From Coenobita brevimanus (Eukaryota > Arthropoda > Malacostraca > Decapoda > Coenobitidae), in NCBI GenBank assembly GCA_032717465.1, contig CM064632.1, forward strand, positions 30,897,593 through 30,961,592: DNA of 64,000 nt, given 5' to 3'. Positions 10,722 through 23,440 of the stretch are shown piece after piece. The first letter of the stretch is position 1. The number at the start of each line of letters is the position of its first letter. A model generated the notes under the pieces. That model searched no databases, had not been told where the DNA came from, and saw nothing but the letters and a program-made list of their open reading frames with translations. The translations under genes were made by a program, and so were the position numbers.

Positions 10722-11268
10722 GAAGGGAAGGAAGGTTGTTGGTACACTGAAAGCAGTGATGAGAAATAGGGAGGTGAGTATGGAAGTTAAGAAGTCACTG
10801 CATGATGGTATTGTGATCCCTACCCTGACGTATGGAAGCGAGGCGTGGACCTTGCAAGAGGGGAACAAGTCAAGAGTGAGAGCAGTGGAAATTAGTTACT
10901 TGAGAGGAGCATGTGGAGTGACGTGGAGGGACAGGTTGACGAATGAAGAAGTGAAGGAACGTTGTGGGGTAGATGTGGATGTGGTTGAGAAGATTAGGAG
11001 AAATACACTGAGGTGGTTTGGACATATGGAGAGAATAGAGAATGAAAGACTGACTAAGAGGGTGTATGTAGGTGAGGTGGTGGGTGGGAGAGGGAGGGGT
11101 AGACCGAGGATGAGGTGGAGGGATGGAGTTGAGAGGTATATGAGGGAGGGGGGGGTGAGTTGGGGGGAGGGTAATCAAATGTTGGTTGACAGAGTGACTT
11201 GGAGGCGTTTTGTCTGCAGCCACCCTTTGCGGGATTAGGGCGTCGGGCTATAGATAGATAGATAGATG
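10722..11268 (+). pseudogene. C-terminal fragment of LINE ORF2 (RTE-like) with 3' tail
   Basis: An open frame from about 10722 to the TAG at 11236-11238 encodes the last 170 or so residues of a non-LTR retrotransposon reverse-transcriptase protein. Visible motifs are PTLTYGSEAWTL, SYLRGACGVTWRDRL, LRWFGHMER and GRGRPRMRWRDGVERY. It matches the 3' part of the copy at 45.0-46.9 kb closely. The catalytic RT core is absent, so this is a 5'-truncated dead insertion. The stop is followed within about 20 bases by (TAGA)n, the tandem-repeat type of 3' end typical of RTE elements. Clade assignment is tentative. Confidence 0.85.
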
Positions 11269-11279
11269 ATGATGATAAC

Positions 11280-11323
<44 letters not shown>

Positions 11324-11335
11324 TAATTAATTAAT
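11269..11335. repeat. (GAT)n, (AAT)n and TTAATTAA microsatellites
   Basis: Simple-sequence continuation of the LINE tail. Confidence 0.9.
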
Positions 11336-11554
11336 TATCGTCGTCATCGTTATCATTCCCCCCCCCAAACTATACATATATAAACAAGAAGGATCACTCA
11401 GACTGCAACACCCGCGCCCACCAACTGATCCACGGACAGAATATTTGACTTTTCCCTGTGATCATGATCTTTGACAATTAATCTTAAACTCGAATTACTT
11501 AATTTTTGCCTAACAGTTTTCCATTCCACGAACATTGAGTCAGATTAGAGCAAA

Positions 11555-12250
11555 CCTGAGTTGACTTTGCAATGTGACCTTCGCCTTTGACCTTTCCCTT
11601 CGACCTTGACCTTGGACATGTAGTTCTCATAATCGACTCCCATTGTTATGTAGAGTAAACCCTTCCGCATAGATTCGTCTGCATCAAATAAAAGCTGTTT
11701 GCGATGACCTTGCCGTGTGAACTTGACGTTTGGTATATTGTTTAGAAAAAGAGAGAATAGAAAAGGGTCATCCTCTTGGGTGATCCTCGACTCATCCACC
11801 AAGTTTTGCCCCAAATCAGAACAAACCCATTTCATATGTTTTCACACAGACACACGGGTTCAACTTTGACCTTGTATGGTGACCTTCGACTTTGACTGAT
11901 TGCAAAATTGGATCTCATCGTTTTTGCCTAACCATCAACCATTCCACCTAGTTTGGTGTAGAGCAGATCAGTAGTGTTTGAGTTGACCTTGGCCTAGATC
12001 CTTGGCCTTTGACCTTTTCCTGTGACTTTGACCTTTCAGTGATTGTTCTCAAAATCGATTCCTCGTATTGTCGTCTTATCCTCAACCCTCCCACAAAGTA
12101 TGGTCTGAATCGAATAAAAAATTTTAGTTGATTTGCCCTGTGACTTTGACCTCTGACCTAATTTTCTCGAAACAAAAGGTTTACTCACTGCTGACCTTCT
12201 ACCCGTGCACCGAGTGTGGTCCAGATCAAATAAAAACTCTGCGAGTTATT
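11555..12250. repeat. degenerate satellite of about 130-170 bp units with TGACCTTTGACCT motifs
   Basis: TGACCTT, TTTGACC and CTTGACC motifs cluster near 11571, 11701, 11875, 12000-12030 and 12139. Between clusters, other phrases recur: TTCTCAAAATCGATTCC-like, CAACCNTCCACCAAGTTTGG-like and CAGATCAAATAAAAACT-like. About four degenerate tandem units result. TGACCT and its complement AGGTCA are the half-site of nuclear hormone receptors. Whether any receptor binds here is unknown. Confidence 0.7.
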
Positions 12251-12254
12251 TTGT

Positions 12255-12256
<2 letters not shown>

Positions 12257-12320
<64 letters not shown>
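12257..12320. repeat. (CA)n microsatellite
   Basis: A pure AC run of about 64 bases. Confidence 0.98.
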
Positions 12321-12322
<2 letters not shown>

Positions 12323-13164
12323 AAAAACAACACCCGCCCTCATTCCGCAAGACACGGGCTTAAAAATATGTTAGTATTATCATCATTATCATTATGAACA
12401 TCCTCCTCCTAAACTTAACCTGAAGAAGATGAAGAGTAAATCCCGAAGAGTGTATAAAGTTACTTCAGTGATGACGTCTTAACCTACTTCATTATTACTA
12501 CTGTCGGGAGATATAATTTAGTGTTGGGTGAGGTATTTGTTAGTGTAGATTATTAAAGAATATATTAACCCTTCCACCCCAAATTACTTAATGAAATCGT
12601 CGTAAATATCAGGAATTAAAAACAAAACACATTACTGTAACCATGGAAACAGTGAACCGCTATTAAAAGTAGTTTAGAAAATAGGAAACAGAAATTCCTT
12701 CCTGTTAGATACGGTATATAATGAAGCATAAAGAGCTTATGGTGTTAATGAGGGTGCTGATTCCTCCCACCTCTTAAAAATTTAGTCCTTTTTATTTTAA
12801 CCTTCATATATTTTTTCAGGGGTATAACGCAGGGGTATCGGGCCCGTGGATTATTTTGAAACAGGAATTTGCCGAAAAGAGGCGTAAATTTTTAGTGCAC
12901 TTCACCGATGCCTGAATGATTTAGGTCGGGTACTTCACTCACCTCGTTAAAAATATATTCGTTTTTTTAGGCGTGTGTTCATGCATTACCTGAAAATTTA
13001 AATAAGCCTTTGTTATGTGGGATAACTATTACTTTTAAATGGCCGTTTCTTCTTTCCTTTGTTGGTGTAGTGGTTGGGACGCCCCAGTCGAAATTACGGC
13101 TATCCAGTTAGGTTCATTTCTCAAGTAGTGATTGAAGGTTGAATGTATGCGATATTTACGTGAA
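12321..13164. other. no gene seen
   Basis: AT-rich non-coding sequence. No repeat unit, splice-flanked exon or mobile-element motif was recognised. Confidence 0.5.
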
Positions 13165-13700
13165 TTTCTTCCATATTTAAGGTTATTTATTCGACATTTA
13201 AGCTAATTTATTCGACATTTAAGCTAATTTATTCGATATTCAAGCTTATTGGGCAATTAAACTTATTTAGCTGGCATTTAACCTTATTTATTCGACATTT
13301 AAGCTTATGTATTCGAATTTAAGCTTATTTACTTTACATTTAAGCCATTTATTCTACATTTAAGCTTATTTATTCTACTTTAAGCTTGTTTATTCCACAT
13401 TTAAGCTTATTTATTCCACAATTAAGTTTATTTATTCGACATTAAAGCTTAAGTAGTCGACATATAATCTTTAGTCGACATGAACTTATTTTGTCTATAT
13501 ATAAGCTTATTTTGTCTATATATAAGTTTATTTTGTCTACATATAAGCTTATTTATTCGACATTTAAGTTTTTTTATCCTACATGTAAGCTTGTTTATTC
13601 TACATGTAAGCTTATTTATTCGACATTTAAGCTCATTTATTCGACATTTAAGCTTTCTCATTCCACATTTATGCTTATTAATTGGATATATTCTAGACAT
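13165..13700. repeat. 21-bp minisatellite with HindIII sites
   Basis: Units read roughly TTATTCGACATTTAAGCTTAT with a 20-21-bp period (for example TCGACATTT at 13191 and 13212). About 25 units are present, many carrying AAGCTT. Because 21 is a multiple of three, long frames stay open on both strands. On the minus strand this gives a 7-residue repeat of the form KLKCRIN. I read this as a by-product of the period, not as a gene. Confidence 0.9.
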
Positions 13701-13919
13701 AATCAGCACTCACACACAATGAGATGCTTATTTTTCCTTTATCTTCATTTACCAGCAGCTTCCTTTATTTATTTCAACTTTAATACTGAACAGTTGGACA
13801 GTTTTGATTTGTTCCTGTATAAACTTTTTTGTTTTCCTTCATCTTCATCTTCGCGTACCTGAAATTTTGCTTGATTTTTTTTTTTTTTTCAATATTCCAG
13901 TTTATTTTCTCGACGTTGT

Positions 13920-13921
<2 letters not shown>

Positions 13922-13969
<48 letters not shown>

Positions 13970-13970
13970 G
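13922..13970. repeat. (GT)n microsatellite
   Basis: A GT run with one GC interruption near the end. Confidence 0.98.
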
Positions 13971-14339
13971 AACCTCCAGACAGACCGAAACGAAGAGCGG
14001 AATGTTGTCTGCTAACCGCACTTCTGGCGTCGAATATGAACGGTGGTCGAAATGGTAACTTTGTGCTGTGTGTGACTCAGCATTTTTCCCCTTTATTCCT
14101 GCTGCCTACAGACGATTTCTATACTGAAGCGACAGCCTGGGCAAAAGTTAGTGAACCAGACTTCTCTTGGGTCCAGTACGATTACCTCACGAAGTTGGAG
14201 GAGGTTATGTATTCGCCTGTGTCTGTCTGTGTACAAGATATCTGAAAAGGTTATCGGAGTTCAGTAACTTTAGTGGACAGGTGCGTAGTGGTTCAGGGAA
14301 GAGTTGTTTAGAATTTGAGGTGGATTCGATTTTGGGTGC

Positions 14340-14545
14340 CGGGAATCATAAATTTTATTGGTGGTCGTGGAGGTATGCACTCTCAGAAATCGCTTAACAG
14401 GGCAGACGAAGACCGTAAAATTAATGGGTTGTGTGAGACGGTAAAAGTATTAGTCTCATGGGAAAGAAGAATGACAGAAATAATTCGTAAATTTCATAGG
14501 CGTTGGCGGAGGTATGTCCTCTCTAAGCGCTGTCAAGTTAGTCAT
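14340..14545. repeat. two degenerate copies of a GGAGGTATGCACTCTC motif
   Basis: GTGGAGGTATGCACTCTC near 14368 and GCGGAGGTATGTCCTCTC near 14507 are alike and about 140 bp apart. They suggest an old tandem or dispersed repeat. No coding content was recognised. Confidence 0.4.
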
Positions 14546-14745
14546 GGAATGGTATGTTTTTGCTGGGTTGGTTTGTTGACGTTTTCATTACGATGGCGGT
14601 AATTTGCCGATTATATATTTCATAATCATTACCATCACCACCACCACCACCACCATTATTACTATCACCATCATTTTTATGTATTATCTGTTACTAAATC
14701 TTGCCCCACTAGGAACACAGGGTCCTGGACAAAGTGACTTAGACC

Positions 14746-14878
<133 letters not shown>

Positions 14879-14924
14879 ACTTGCTTTCGAACGAGTGTCA
14901 TTATGTGAGGAAGAAACCCGAACC

Positions 14925-15030
14925 AACCCTTGGATTTAAACCCTTTTGATCCGCATCAGATTGGACTGCCTGAACCACTAGATCACCAGGCGACCATTTC
15001 GCTATATGGTTACCACTCAGCGTAGTTAGT
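14925..15030 (-). mobile_element. tRNA-derived SINE fragment, family A
   Basis: On the minus strand, TGGTGATCTAGTGGTTCAGG (14968-14988) resembles a pol III A box and GGGTTTAAATCCAAG (14930-14944) a B box, in tRNA-like spacing. The adjoining CATATAGCG and GTGGTAACC segment is shared with 18820-18917 and 61850-61985. The anticodon region does not fold into an obvious functional tRNA. Confidence 0.55.
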
Positions 15031-15132
15031 TGTGATGATGACAATGATAGTGTTTGAAATTGATGGTGATGGTGCTGGTGATGGTAAAGAGAAAGACAAC
15101 AGTGGTAATGAAAATGATAGCATCGACGATAC

Positions 15133-15134
<2 letters not shown>

Positions 15135-15189
<55 letters not shown>
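15135..15189. repeat. (GA)n microsatellite
   Basis: A pure GA run of about 55 bases. Confidence 0.98.
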
Positions 15190-15191
<2 letters not shown>

Positions 15192-15459
15192 AAAGAGAAA
15201 GGCGGCCCCTCTCACAGCATGAATACAATTGCCTTTGTAGACAAGAGTATTTTATTAAACAATGCTATCGTAATGAAGGGCATGATATTTTTCGTGTGTG
15301 TGTAATGGCGAGGACATTATTTTATTCTATGTATAGTTTTATTGATGCTTTTTTGAACCTGGGATATGTAAGAGAAATGTTTTAAATGAACCTTTTGTAT
15401 TGTTCTGATGAAAACACCATTTATTTCTATATTATTTACGCGCTAATGTATTGTCGATT

Positions 15460-16548
<1,089 letters not shown>

Positions 16549-16810
16549 TAATACACAAAGTGAATAAAGAGCAATGAAATATCATTAGTAAATATAGTGA
16601 AGTGTATAGATCATTATAACAAATGAACCTCGACGAAAAATAATGAGACCCATAGCCCATTAAAAGTAGTAAAAAATAATGCTATATATAAATGGGCTTG
16701 TCATCTGGGTCCAAAGCTATTACGTTTCAAATTAATTGGAAGTCAGGGAAAGTCGCTTAGTTCCCGGTCATTAGGAAGGAAAGAGAAGGTGATTAAGAAA
16801 TATTAGAGGG

Positions 16811-16813
<3 letters not shown>

Positions 16814-16888
<75 letters not shown>

Positions 16889-17168
16889 AGCGTTGATGAA
16901 CGATGAGAGAATGAGCAGTGGATTGAGTGGTTAAGTATTGTAAAAGGGTGAGTGAATGAGTGGGTGAATAAACGAGCGAATGAGCGAGGGAGAGAGGATG
17001 GAGGAGAGAGATAGATTAAGAAATGTGACAGTGAGTGAATGAGTGAGTGAGTAAGATGTGAGGAAGCGAAGATGGGGGAAGAGTAAGGAAGAGAGGGAGA
17101 ATGATTACGAACTATGGAAGGGAGTGAGAATGATTAGAACTATGGAGAGAGAGAGAATGATTACGAAC

Positions 17169-17207
<39 letters not shown>
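16814..17207. repeat. (GA)n runs and GAGT-rich purine sequence
   Basis: Pure GA at 16814-16885 and 17172-17207. Between them is purine-rich GAGTGAGTGAATGAG-type sequence. Confidence 0.9.
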
Positions 17208-17210
<3 letters not shown>

Positions 17211-17529
17211 AAGAGAAATGAATATGAGTAGGTGTCTAAGAGGGATGGGGTGATGGAGGAGAGAACGAGGGAAGTCGAGAGAGTGACAAAGAAATATAAG
17301 AGAGTAAGTGAGGAGTCAGGAAGGGAGGGAGGGAGGGAGGGAGGGTGTGGGATGAAGGACAGGGAGAGAGGTAGAGTGAATAAAAAAATGAGTGTGAGTG
17401 AGAGTGAGGTAGTGAGGGTGAGTATGAAATATGAGGCTAATGTGTAAGTGACTGGATAAAAGGGTGAGTGAATGAGTCAAGGAGGGAAGAAATAAAAGAA
17501 GTAGAAGAAGCGGTGCCAAGGCACACCAA

Positions 17530-18031
17530 ACCCGTCCCCGGCAGTCATTGTAGTGCTGACATATAAACACAACAGGATATCTAGTCGAAGATGTCACATA
17601 TCAAATTTGGAGTAAATTGGGTGAAAATTGACGATTTTATGCCAATTTGAAAATTTAGGCCCGACCCACCTGACATAGACCCCCCTACCGCACATTGGGA
17701 GGTGACCCCTCTGATAAAATGAGGCATGTTATAGGATGCAGATTTAAAAGATACACCTTTAGGTTTGGGTTTCATGTCGATATGACGATTTTGAAAAGAG
17801 TTATTAAAAACGATTTTTCCCTACATTTTTTGGGCCTACAGCCTGGGCCTTAGCCCAGTTTGGCCCAGAACTCAATCAAGTGATCAGAAGGTCATAGCCC
17901 CCATCCCGGTAATTTTAGTCAAAATCGCACCAGTAGTTCTCGCGTAAAGTTGTTAAGATAGACATAGAGACAGACACACAAGCCGAGTGAAAACAATACC
18001 CGACCCAGAGCCCCTCCGGGGCGGGGACGGG
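17530..18031. mobile_element. 502-bp element with terminal inverted repeats
   Basis: The left end is ACCCGTCCCCGGC at 17530 and the right end GGGGCGGGGACGGGT at 18031. They form an 11-bp inverted repeat (ACCCGTCCCCG). The interior is unlike the flanking simple sequence and has no long ORF. It contains GACGATTTT-type phrases and a GACATAGAGACAGACACAC stretch near its right end. The architecture suits a non-autonomous DNA transposon, but the superfamily and target duplication are unclear. Confidence 0.5.
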
Positions 18032-18083
18032 TAATAATGAGAGAGAGAGAGAGAGAAGCACCATCGTACATGCACCCCCTCAA

Positions 18084-18087
<4 letters not shown>

Positions 18088-18162
<75 letters not shown>
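18088..18162. repeat. (AT)n microsatellite
   Basis: A pure TA run of about 75 bases. Confidence 0.98.
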
Positions 18163-18165
<3 letters not shown>

Positions 18166-18819
18166 AGGAAGAAGACAATCCCATATTATCCCCTACGAGG
18201 TGAGGGGGCCAGAGGGTAGACTGGGAAAGTACTGAGCGAAAGTAGGTATATTTTGGTGATAGATAATTATAGAATATTTTTGTATTTCAAGTGAGGGTGC
18301 ACAGCCATTGTCCTTTGATGCAGTTAGATTATCAGATAACCTCCAATTTCCTTTACCTCCTGGAGGCTATAATATTCGTTAGCTTGTCACTCCTACTACG
18401 TATTTCTAGCCACTCGCCCACTAGCGACATGTACACTTGCGGACATAAATACTGACCCACCTGCTCACGAGAAATGCTGAGACTGAGCGGTGCATTCTGA
18501 CACCCAGTGAACCGAACCCCGGAGCCCAGCACACTGCTATCAACAAGCAATTTTACTTTTTTCTTTCTTTTGAGGGGGGGGGGGAGAAAGGGTAAATAAT
18601 GATTCTATATACCTGTACCCGTTTATTACAAGCGGGTCTGCTAGAGTAAGTAAAATTTTGAGGAGTTTGCATCCATCCATCCATTCGTCATCCAGTCCTT
18701 TATTAAGCTGTAAGCTAGATAGGCGTTGGGGTTAGGCTACTCAATTTAGACCTGTAAGGAGATAGTGCACAGTTACTCGACCGTGAGCAGCATTATGTGA
18801 ACAATAAACTGCAACGGTT
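18163..18819. other. no confident gene
   Basis: A 65-codon minus-strand frame at 18353-18550 has an AG before TGTGCTGGG and a GAGCAG/GTGGGT donor-like site inside it. The evidence is too weak to call an exon. Confidence 0.3.
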
Positions 18820-18917
18820 CTAGGATTTAAACCTTATTGGGCCACAATGAACTGGAGCGCCTTAACCCACTAGACCATCGGGTATACATTTGGTTATATG
18901 GTTACCACCCAACGTAG
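18820..18917 (-). mobile_element. tRNA-derived SINE fragment, family A
   Basis: Shares GGATTTAAACC (B-box-like on the minus strand), CCCACTAGACCATCGGG and TATATGGTTACCACCCAACG with 14925-15030, in the same order and orientation. Confidence 0.55.
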
Positions 18918-19574
18918 AAAATGGCTTCCAGTTTTACAGGAAACCATCTACCTTATCAATCACTGTAGAGTCGCCAGAAGGTAGTACTACATCGAGTGAG
19001 TGAATGGTGGTGCAAAAATAAGATAAAAGACGTCACCATACTTGAAAGAGTTGGATGAATAGCTCATTTGCAGAATATTGAGCAGTTGCAAAGGTATTAT
19101 GCTCAGTGATTGACAGGTTAGGCGCTCAGAGTAAATGCACAGATATTTTTACTTAATTTTTCTCCCGGACCGACTCGCATCCCATGATCTCTTCACCTTA
19201 TTTATATAGTCGGTTTGTTTTAATGTGACGGCACTGAGTCACTCCCACAATTTGAATACGAAATTGCTTTTGCCTGAACATCGATGGACCTTTGTTATGA
19301 GGTTAGAATGAGTTTTCTTGATTTGGTGACTAATTGACTCTCCAGTATGTTTACACTTGATCATTAACTGAGCTGAGTTGGGTGAAGGATCCTCGTTAGG
19401 TAAGGAAATAAACAAATGAATAAATAAATAATTAAAATAACCCTCACAGCAGCCTCCCACTTGCTATCTCCAGACGATTTTATTCAGCTTTAGAGAAAAT
19501 TATTAACCAGTGGAGTTAACTACAGGCTTTACTACTACCTTTACTACTAGGGATCTGTGCGGAGGAGTAAGTAA

Positions 19575-19576
<2 letters not shown>
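18918..19576. other. no gene seen; one M3 terminus
   Basis: Non-coding. CCAGACGATTTTATTCAGCT lies near 19470, a terminus of MITE-like family M3. Confidence 0.5.

Positions 19577-19616
<40 letters not shown>
19577..19616. repeat. (CA)n microsatellite
   Basis: A pure CA run of about 40 bases. Confidence 0.98.
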
Positions 19617-19620
<4 letters not shown>

Positions 19621-19689
19621 GAAGTAAAAAGAGTATAAGCAACTTTAACGATTCGAACGATATTTGTTATCAGATTTTCAGTCATTCTT

Positions 19690-20690
19690 CTCTACTATCA
19701 CTTTTTCCCCTCTCGTCTCCCCCCCCCCTCTTTTTTTTTTCCCTGATGTTACTTGTTTTCCTTTTCATCTTTTTTTCCCTCTTTCTTCAGTTCTTCGGGG
19801 TCTCCATTTTTCTCTCACACCAAAACGGCCTTCCTCATCTCCCTTCTCCTCATCCCTCTTGCTTGTCACTTTTCTTTTCCTCCTTTTTTTCACCATTTCC
19901 CGGGCATTTTCATCCCCTTGGTCTTTTTCTTTATTTCCATAATACTTTCCTCCTTGTCTCTCAGTTTTCCTCTCATTACTTTCTTCCTTGCCACTTTTCT
20001 CTTCCACTTCTTCATCCTTATACAAGTCATCCTCTCACCGTCACATTTTCTGACACTTCCTTTAATCACGTTTTCTTGTTCTTTTGTTGTTTGTTTTCTT
20101 TTTCTGTCATTTTCTCTTCACAAAGGCTCCACATTTTTCTCTCTTTTCCAGTTCTGTCATTACTTTTCATCTCATTGCTGTTGTCTTAACTGCTATCATT
20201 TCCTTCTTTCCCTGCCAAACAGTTTTTTCCTTTCCCACCCACTTCTTCTTCTCTTTCCTCAAGTTTTTCCCTTTCCTTTCAGCTCTTTCTCTCTTCCCTA
20301 CCACTTTTTGTCTCTTCTCCTCTTCCTTCTTACTCTTCACATCTTCCTCTCTTCTTTTCCCTCCTCCCTACCATCATCCTGCTCACTTCCTTCTTTCTCC
20401 TGTCTCTCTTCTTTCAATCTTTCCTAACACCTCTTTCAATTTCCCTCCCACTTCTTTCCATTTTCCCTCTCACTTCCTCTTGTATCCTTTCCTCTTCCTT
20501 CTCTGTTATTATTCTTTTCCTCTCGCCTCTTCCTCCCTCTCTCTCTCCCTCTCTCCTCTACATTCTTCTTCCATCCCACCTCTTTCCATGTCTTTTTTTT
20601 TTTTCTCTCCTCTTCCCTCACACTTCCCTCTCACGTCCTTCCCTCGCTTCTCCTCTTTCCTCCGACTCCTTCCCCTCTCCGGCAAAAATC
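19690..20690. repeat. kilobase pyrimidine-rich strand-asymmetric tract
   Basis: The plus strand is almost entirely C and T for about 1 kb (TTTCCTCTTCTTCC-type) without a clean repeat unit. All overlapping long frames are Phe/Ser/Leu-rich artefacts. Confidence 0.9.
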
Positions 20691-20895
20691 GAGGGTCTTA
20701 ATCTCCGTCTTAGCTTCCAGGGAAGGGGTCAGACGTTTCTTGGGCAGCCTGATGTCTGGGGAAATAATAGGTGGGAAAAAAGAAGCTGGGAAAAATAGGC
20801 CAGCGAAATTGGAACCGAGTTAATGGGAAAATGGAGGCACTTGAGATGAGCTGAGTTGAGAAAAGTGGTCGGAGAGAAAAATGTTTTCTATACTC

Positions 20896-21096
20896 CATTT
20901 ATTTTAACTTGGCCCCAAATTACCATCTTTTCCTCTGGAATGCTGAATTGTAATAAGAGATTTACAACAGAACATCATGCTTGTCACAAAGAAGTGCTAT
21001 GGAAAGGATGGAGAGTCGTAGCGTTTTTTTTTTTTTTTTTTGAGCTATGTAAAAATATGCTGCAAAAGGACGAAAATCTGGGCCAAGTTAAACTGA
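20896..21096 (-). mobile_element. MITE-like element, family M2
   Basis: The left end ATTTTAACTTGGCCCCAAAT and right end TGGGCCAAGTTAAACTGAAT are inverted copies of each other. The interior matches the M2 copies at 41909, 47386 and 53383, for example the GCTGCAAAAGGACGAAAAT segment read in reverse. A poly-T run sits inside it at about 21024-21041. Confidence 0.65.
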
Positions 21097-21135
21097 ATGC
21101 ATTATGGTAGAAAAAAAAAATCCAAGTAAATATTA

Positions 21136-21850
21136 TACAGGTGAGATGGAAATACTGTTAAGAAAATATGTATACTGAGTGCAGATATTATTGTGGTGAA
21201 TTGGAAATACAGTAGAGAATCATAATCTAACTAAATTGTGTAAATGTGAGTTGGAAAGAGCGGTAAAAAATATAATTGCCCGGGTGTTATTCCGGTGAGT
21301 TGGATAGAAGAGTTGAAAAAGTAATGCGTAATTCAATTGAGGAATATAATAAGTTGATAACAGTGGTCGGAGAAACTATTAAAACTAAGTAAGCAGTAGA
21401 AACGGAAGTTGGAAATGCTGGTAGGAATATTAGTATAATCAAAGTTAATAAACATGTCGGTAGGATAAACAAATATAATCTGATTAGATATTATAAAAGT
21501 GAATTTGAAGTACTGTTAGAAAAAAAAGTACCGGTATCTATATAATCTAAGTTGATACAGCTGAGCTGGATAGGCGGATTGGAAAGTATATGCGGATTGG
21601 AAACTGAAGCGAATATTATAAAGTGCTGACGATACTTTTAGGAGAAATATATACAAGAAAAATTTATGAATATTGCAGAGATGCGGGGGTAACACTGGCG
21701 GGAATTAACAAATAAGTTCTAAGTAACAATTTACCCAGTTGAAAGAAAGAGGTAGGAAGTTATATATAAGGAAATAGTATAAAGGTGAGTTGGAAATACT
21801 TTACTAGCAGGGAAAATATATAATCTAAGTAAATATTGTAGTTGTTGAAA
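21136..21850. repeat. degenerate minisatellite of about 50-60 bp units
   Basis: Variants of GTGAGTTGGAAATACTGTTA recur near 21141, 21196, 21247, 21296, 21409, 21499, 21562 and 21785. Each is followed by A-rich sequence and ATAATCTAA-type phrases. Units are heavily diverged, so the array is old. Confidence 0.6.
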
Positions 21851-21899
21851 AAAATATATAAAAATATATTTATGAAGGTGTGAGGAATTGTAAAAAAAA

Positions 21900-22480
21900 A
21901 TGGAGGTGGGAGTTAGTGGAGGTAAATGATAGGTGGACTGCAAACATAGGTAGAAAAATATATAAATAGTAGTGGGAGAACATGGGAAGGAGTGAAAGGT
22001 GGGCGAAGGGTTGGTGTGATGGGGAGATCAAAAGTGGGCGAAGAGGGTGTGGGCATAGGACAAGAGGGAAAAATGGGACTAAAAAAATAAAGATAAAAGG
22101 AAAAACAAAAAAATTAAACAGTCTTTCTTGTAAATTTAAGTAAAAAAAAAAAGATGGGATGCCAAGAGGAGGGTGACGTAGGAGAGGGGAGGACAAAGGA
22201 ACAGAAAGAAGGACGGAGTGAGAAAGACGAGGGAGAGTTAGGGAGAAGAGGAAGGGGAAGGAGAGAGTAAGAGAGAAGAGGACGAGAAGAGGAGAGGGTA
22301 AGATATAGCCTTCAGAAGTAAGGTGCTCTCGAAAGATGGAAAAAAATAAAATGTTAAATAGTAGCAAAGAGTAAGACATACACAATATACCCTGGCTGAA
22401 GGGGTTTATAGGAAGAAAAGATGGGGAAGGAGGGGGAGTTGGGGGGTTATCGGGGGCTAAGGGGGAGGAATGGTGATGGG
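21900..22480. other. purine-rich non-coding sequence
   Basis: The plus strand is A/G-rich with no clear unit. No gene. Confidence 0.6.
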
Positions 22481-22556
22481 GAACTCTCTTAGGGACCGAC
22501 TTAATTTTCTAACGCGGGCGAAACAAATGAGCATAGCGCCTAGCCAGAGTCTTAAA

Positions 22557-22857
22557 CTCCTCCTCCTCCTCCTCCTCCTCCTCCTCCCCCCGTGTAGTGA
22601 AGGTGTATCCTCAACAGTAAATTACGGTGTGATGTGGAGCCTGCCATAGTGTCCCTGATAACTGGATGGAGTGATGAAAATGCGGCGTCCATCCGGGAAC
22701 AAAACTTCCACTTTTTCTCGCACATCGCTGTGGCGAGGCGCTGCGAGCCATAAACAAATATTGGTTCACTTCGCGGCACGGCCCTACAGGGACGGTTGTT
22801 TGCTTGCAGTTGATGGGTCTGCTCAGCCAGAGAGACTGGTTAATCAGTAAACAAGAA

Positions 22858-22916
<59 letters not shown>
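22557..22916. other. (CTC)n, unique GC-richer segment, (CT)n
   Basis: (CTC)n at about 22557-22587 and (CT)n at about 22860-22916 flank a GC-richer stretch carrying an uncertain minus-strand open frame. I do not call a gene. Confidence 0.5.
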
Positions 22917-22918
<2 letters not shown>

Positions 22919-23440
22919 GAAAGGATGATTAGAAGCAGGAGAAAAATGAGGAAAATGTAGAGAAAGAAAACAAACAAGAAGAGGAGAAAGAGGACGAAGA
23001 GGAGTAAAAATAAATAATAGCAGTAGTGTGTGCATTGTGAGCGTGTGACGAGCGAGCGAACGCCATGTTATCACAGTTTCCCTCTAATAAAAAATTATGA
23101 CGGGAATCTCCGATATTTAATTACTAGAGTTGATGCCAAAAACAGTGTTACGACGGAAAATCTTTTTTAATTTGATTTCGCAACTGAGGCGTTCACAGAT
23201 TAGAGCCGAACTCTCCTTTGGAAAACCCGAGATTCCAAGGGATTCCCTACGCATTATGGGTGAGTTTTTATGTGATAACATTTATTGAATGTATGTATCG
23301 CATTAAGAAAGAATTTCAACTCTAGTTTTCACATTAAAGTAAAGTTATTAGCTTCTGCCTAGCATGACGGTTGGGTCATATTACCAGTATTAACTAAGAG
23401 TAAACATCGCCTCCTCGCTTCGCTCGCTCGCTCTTAATAA
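22917..23440. other. no gene seen
   Basis: Mixed-composition non-coding sequence with no recognised repeat. Confidence 0.45.

Noticed and set aside
14925..15030. Possible functional tRNA gene
   Set aside because: A- and B-box-like sequences are present, but the flanking sequence is shared with two other dispersed copies and no proper cloverleaf was found; better read as a SINE.
18353..18550. Minus-strand 65-codon exon-like frame
   Set aside because: Splice-like sites exist inside it but the acceptor lacks a clean pyrimidine tract and the peptide has no recognised family.
19746..20701. Overlapping Phe/Ser/Leu-rich frames of 147-224 codons that look like membrane proteins
   Set aside because: Hydrophobicity comes only from T/C-rich codons in a 1-kb pyrimidine tract.
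22552..22779. 75-codon minus-strand frame ending in poly-Gly
   Set aside because: The Gly run is (CTC)n; the rest has no family match or splice context that I can see.
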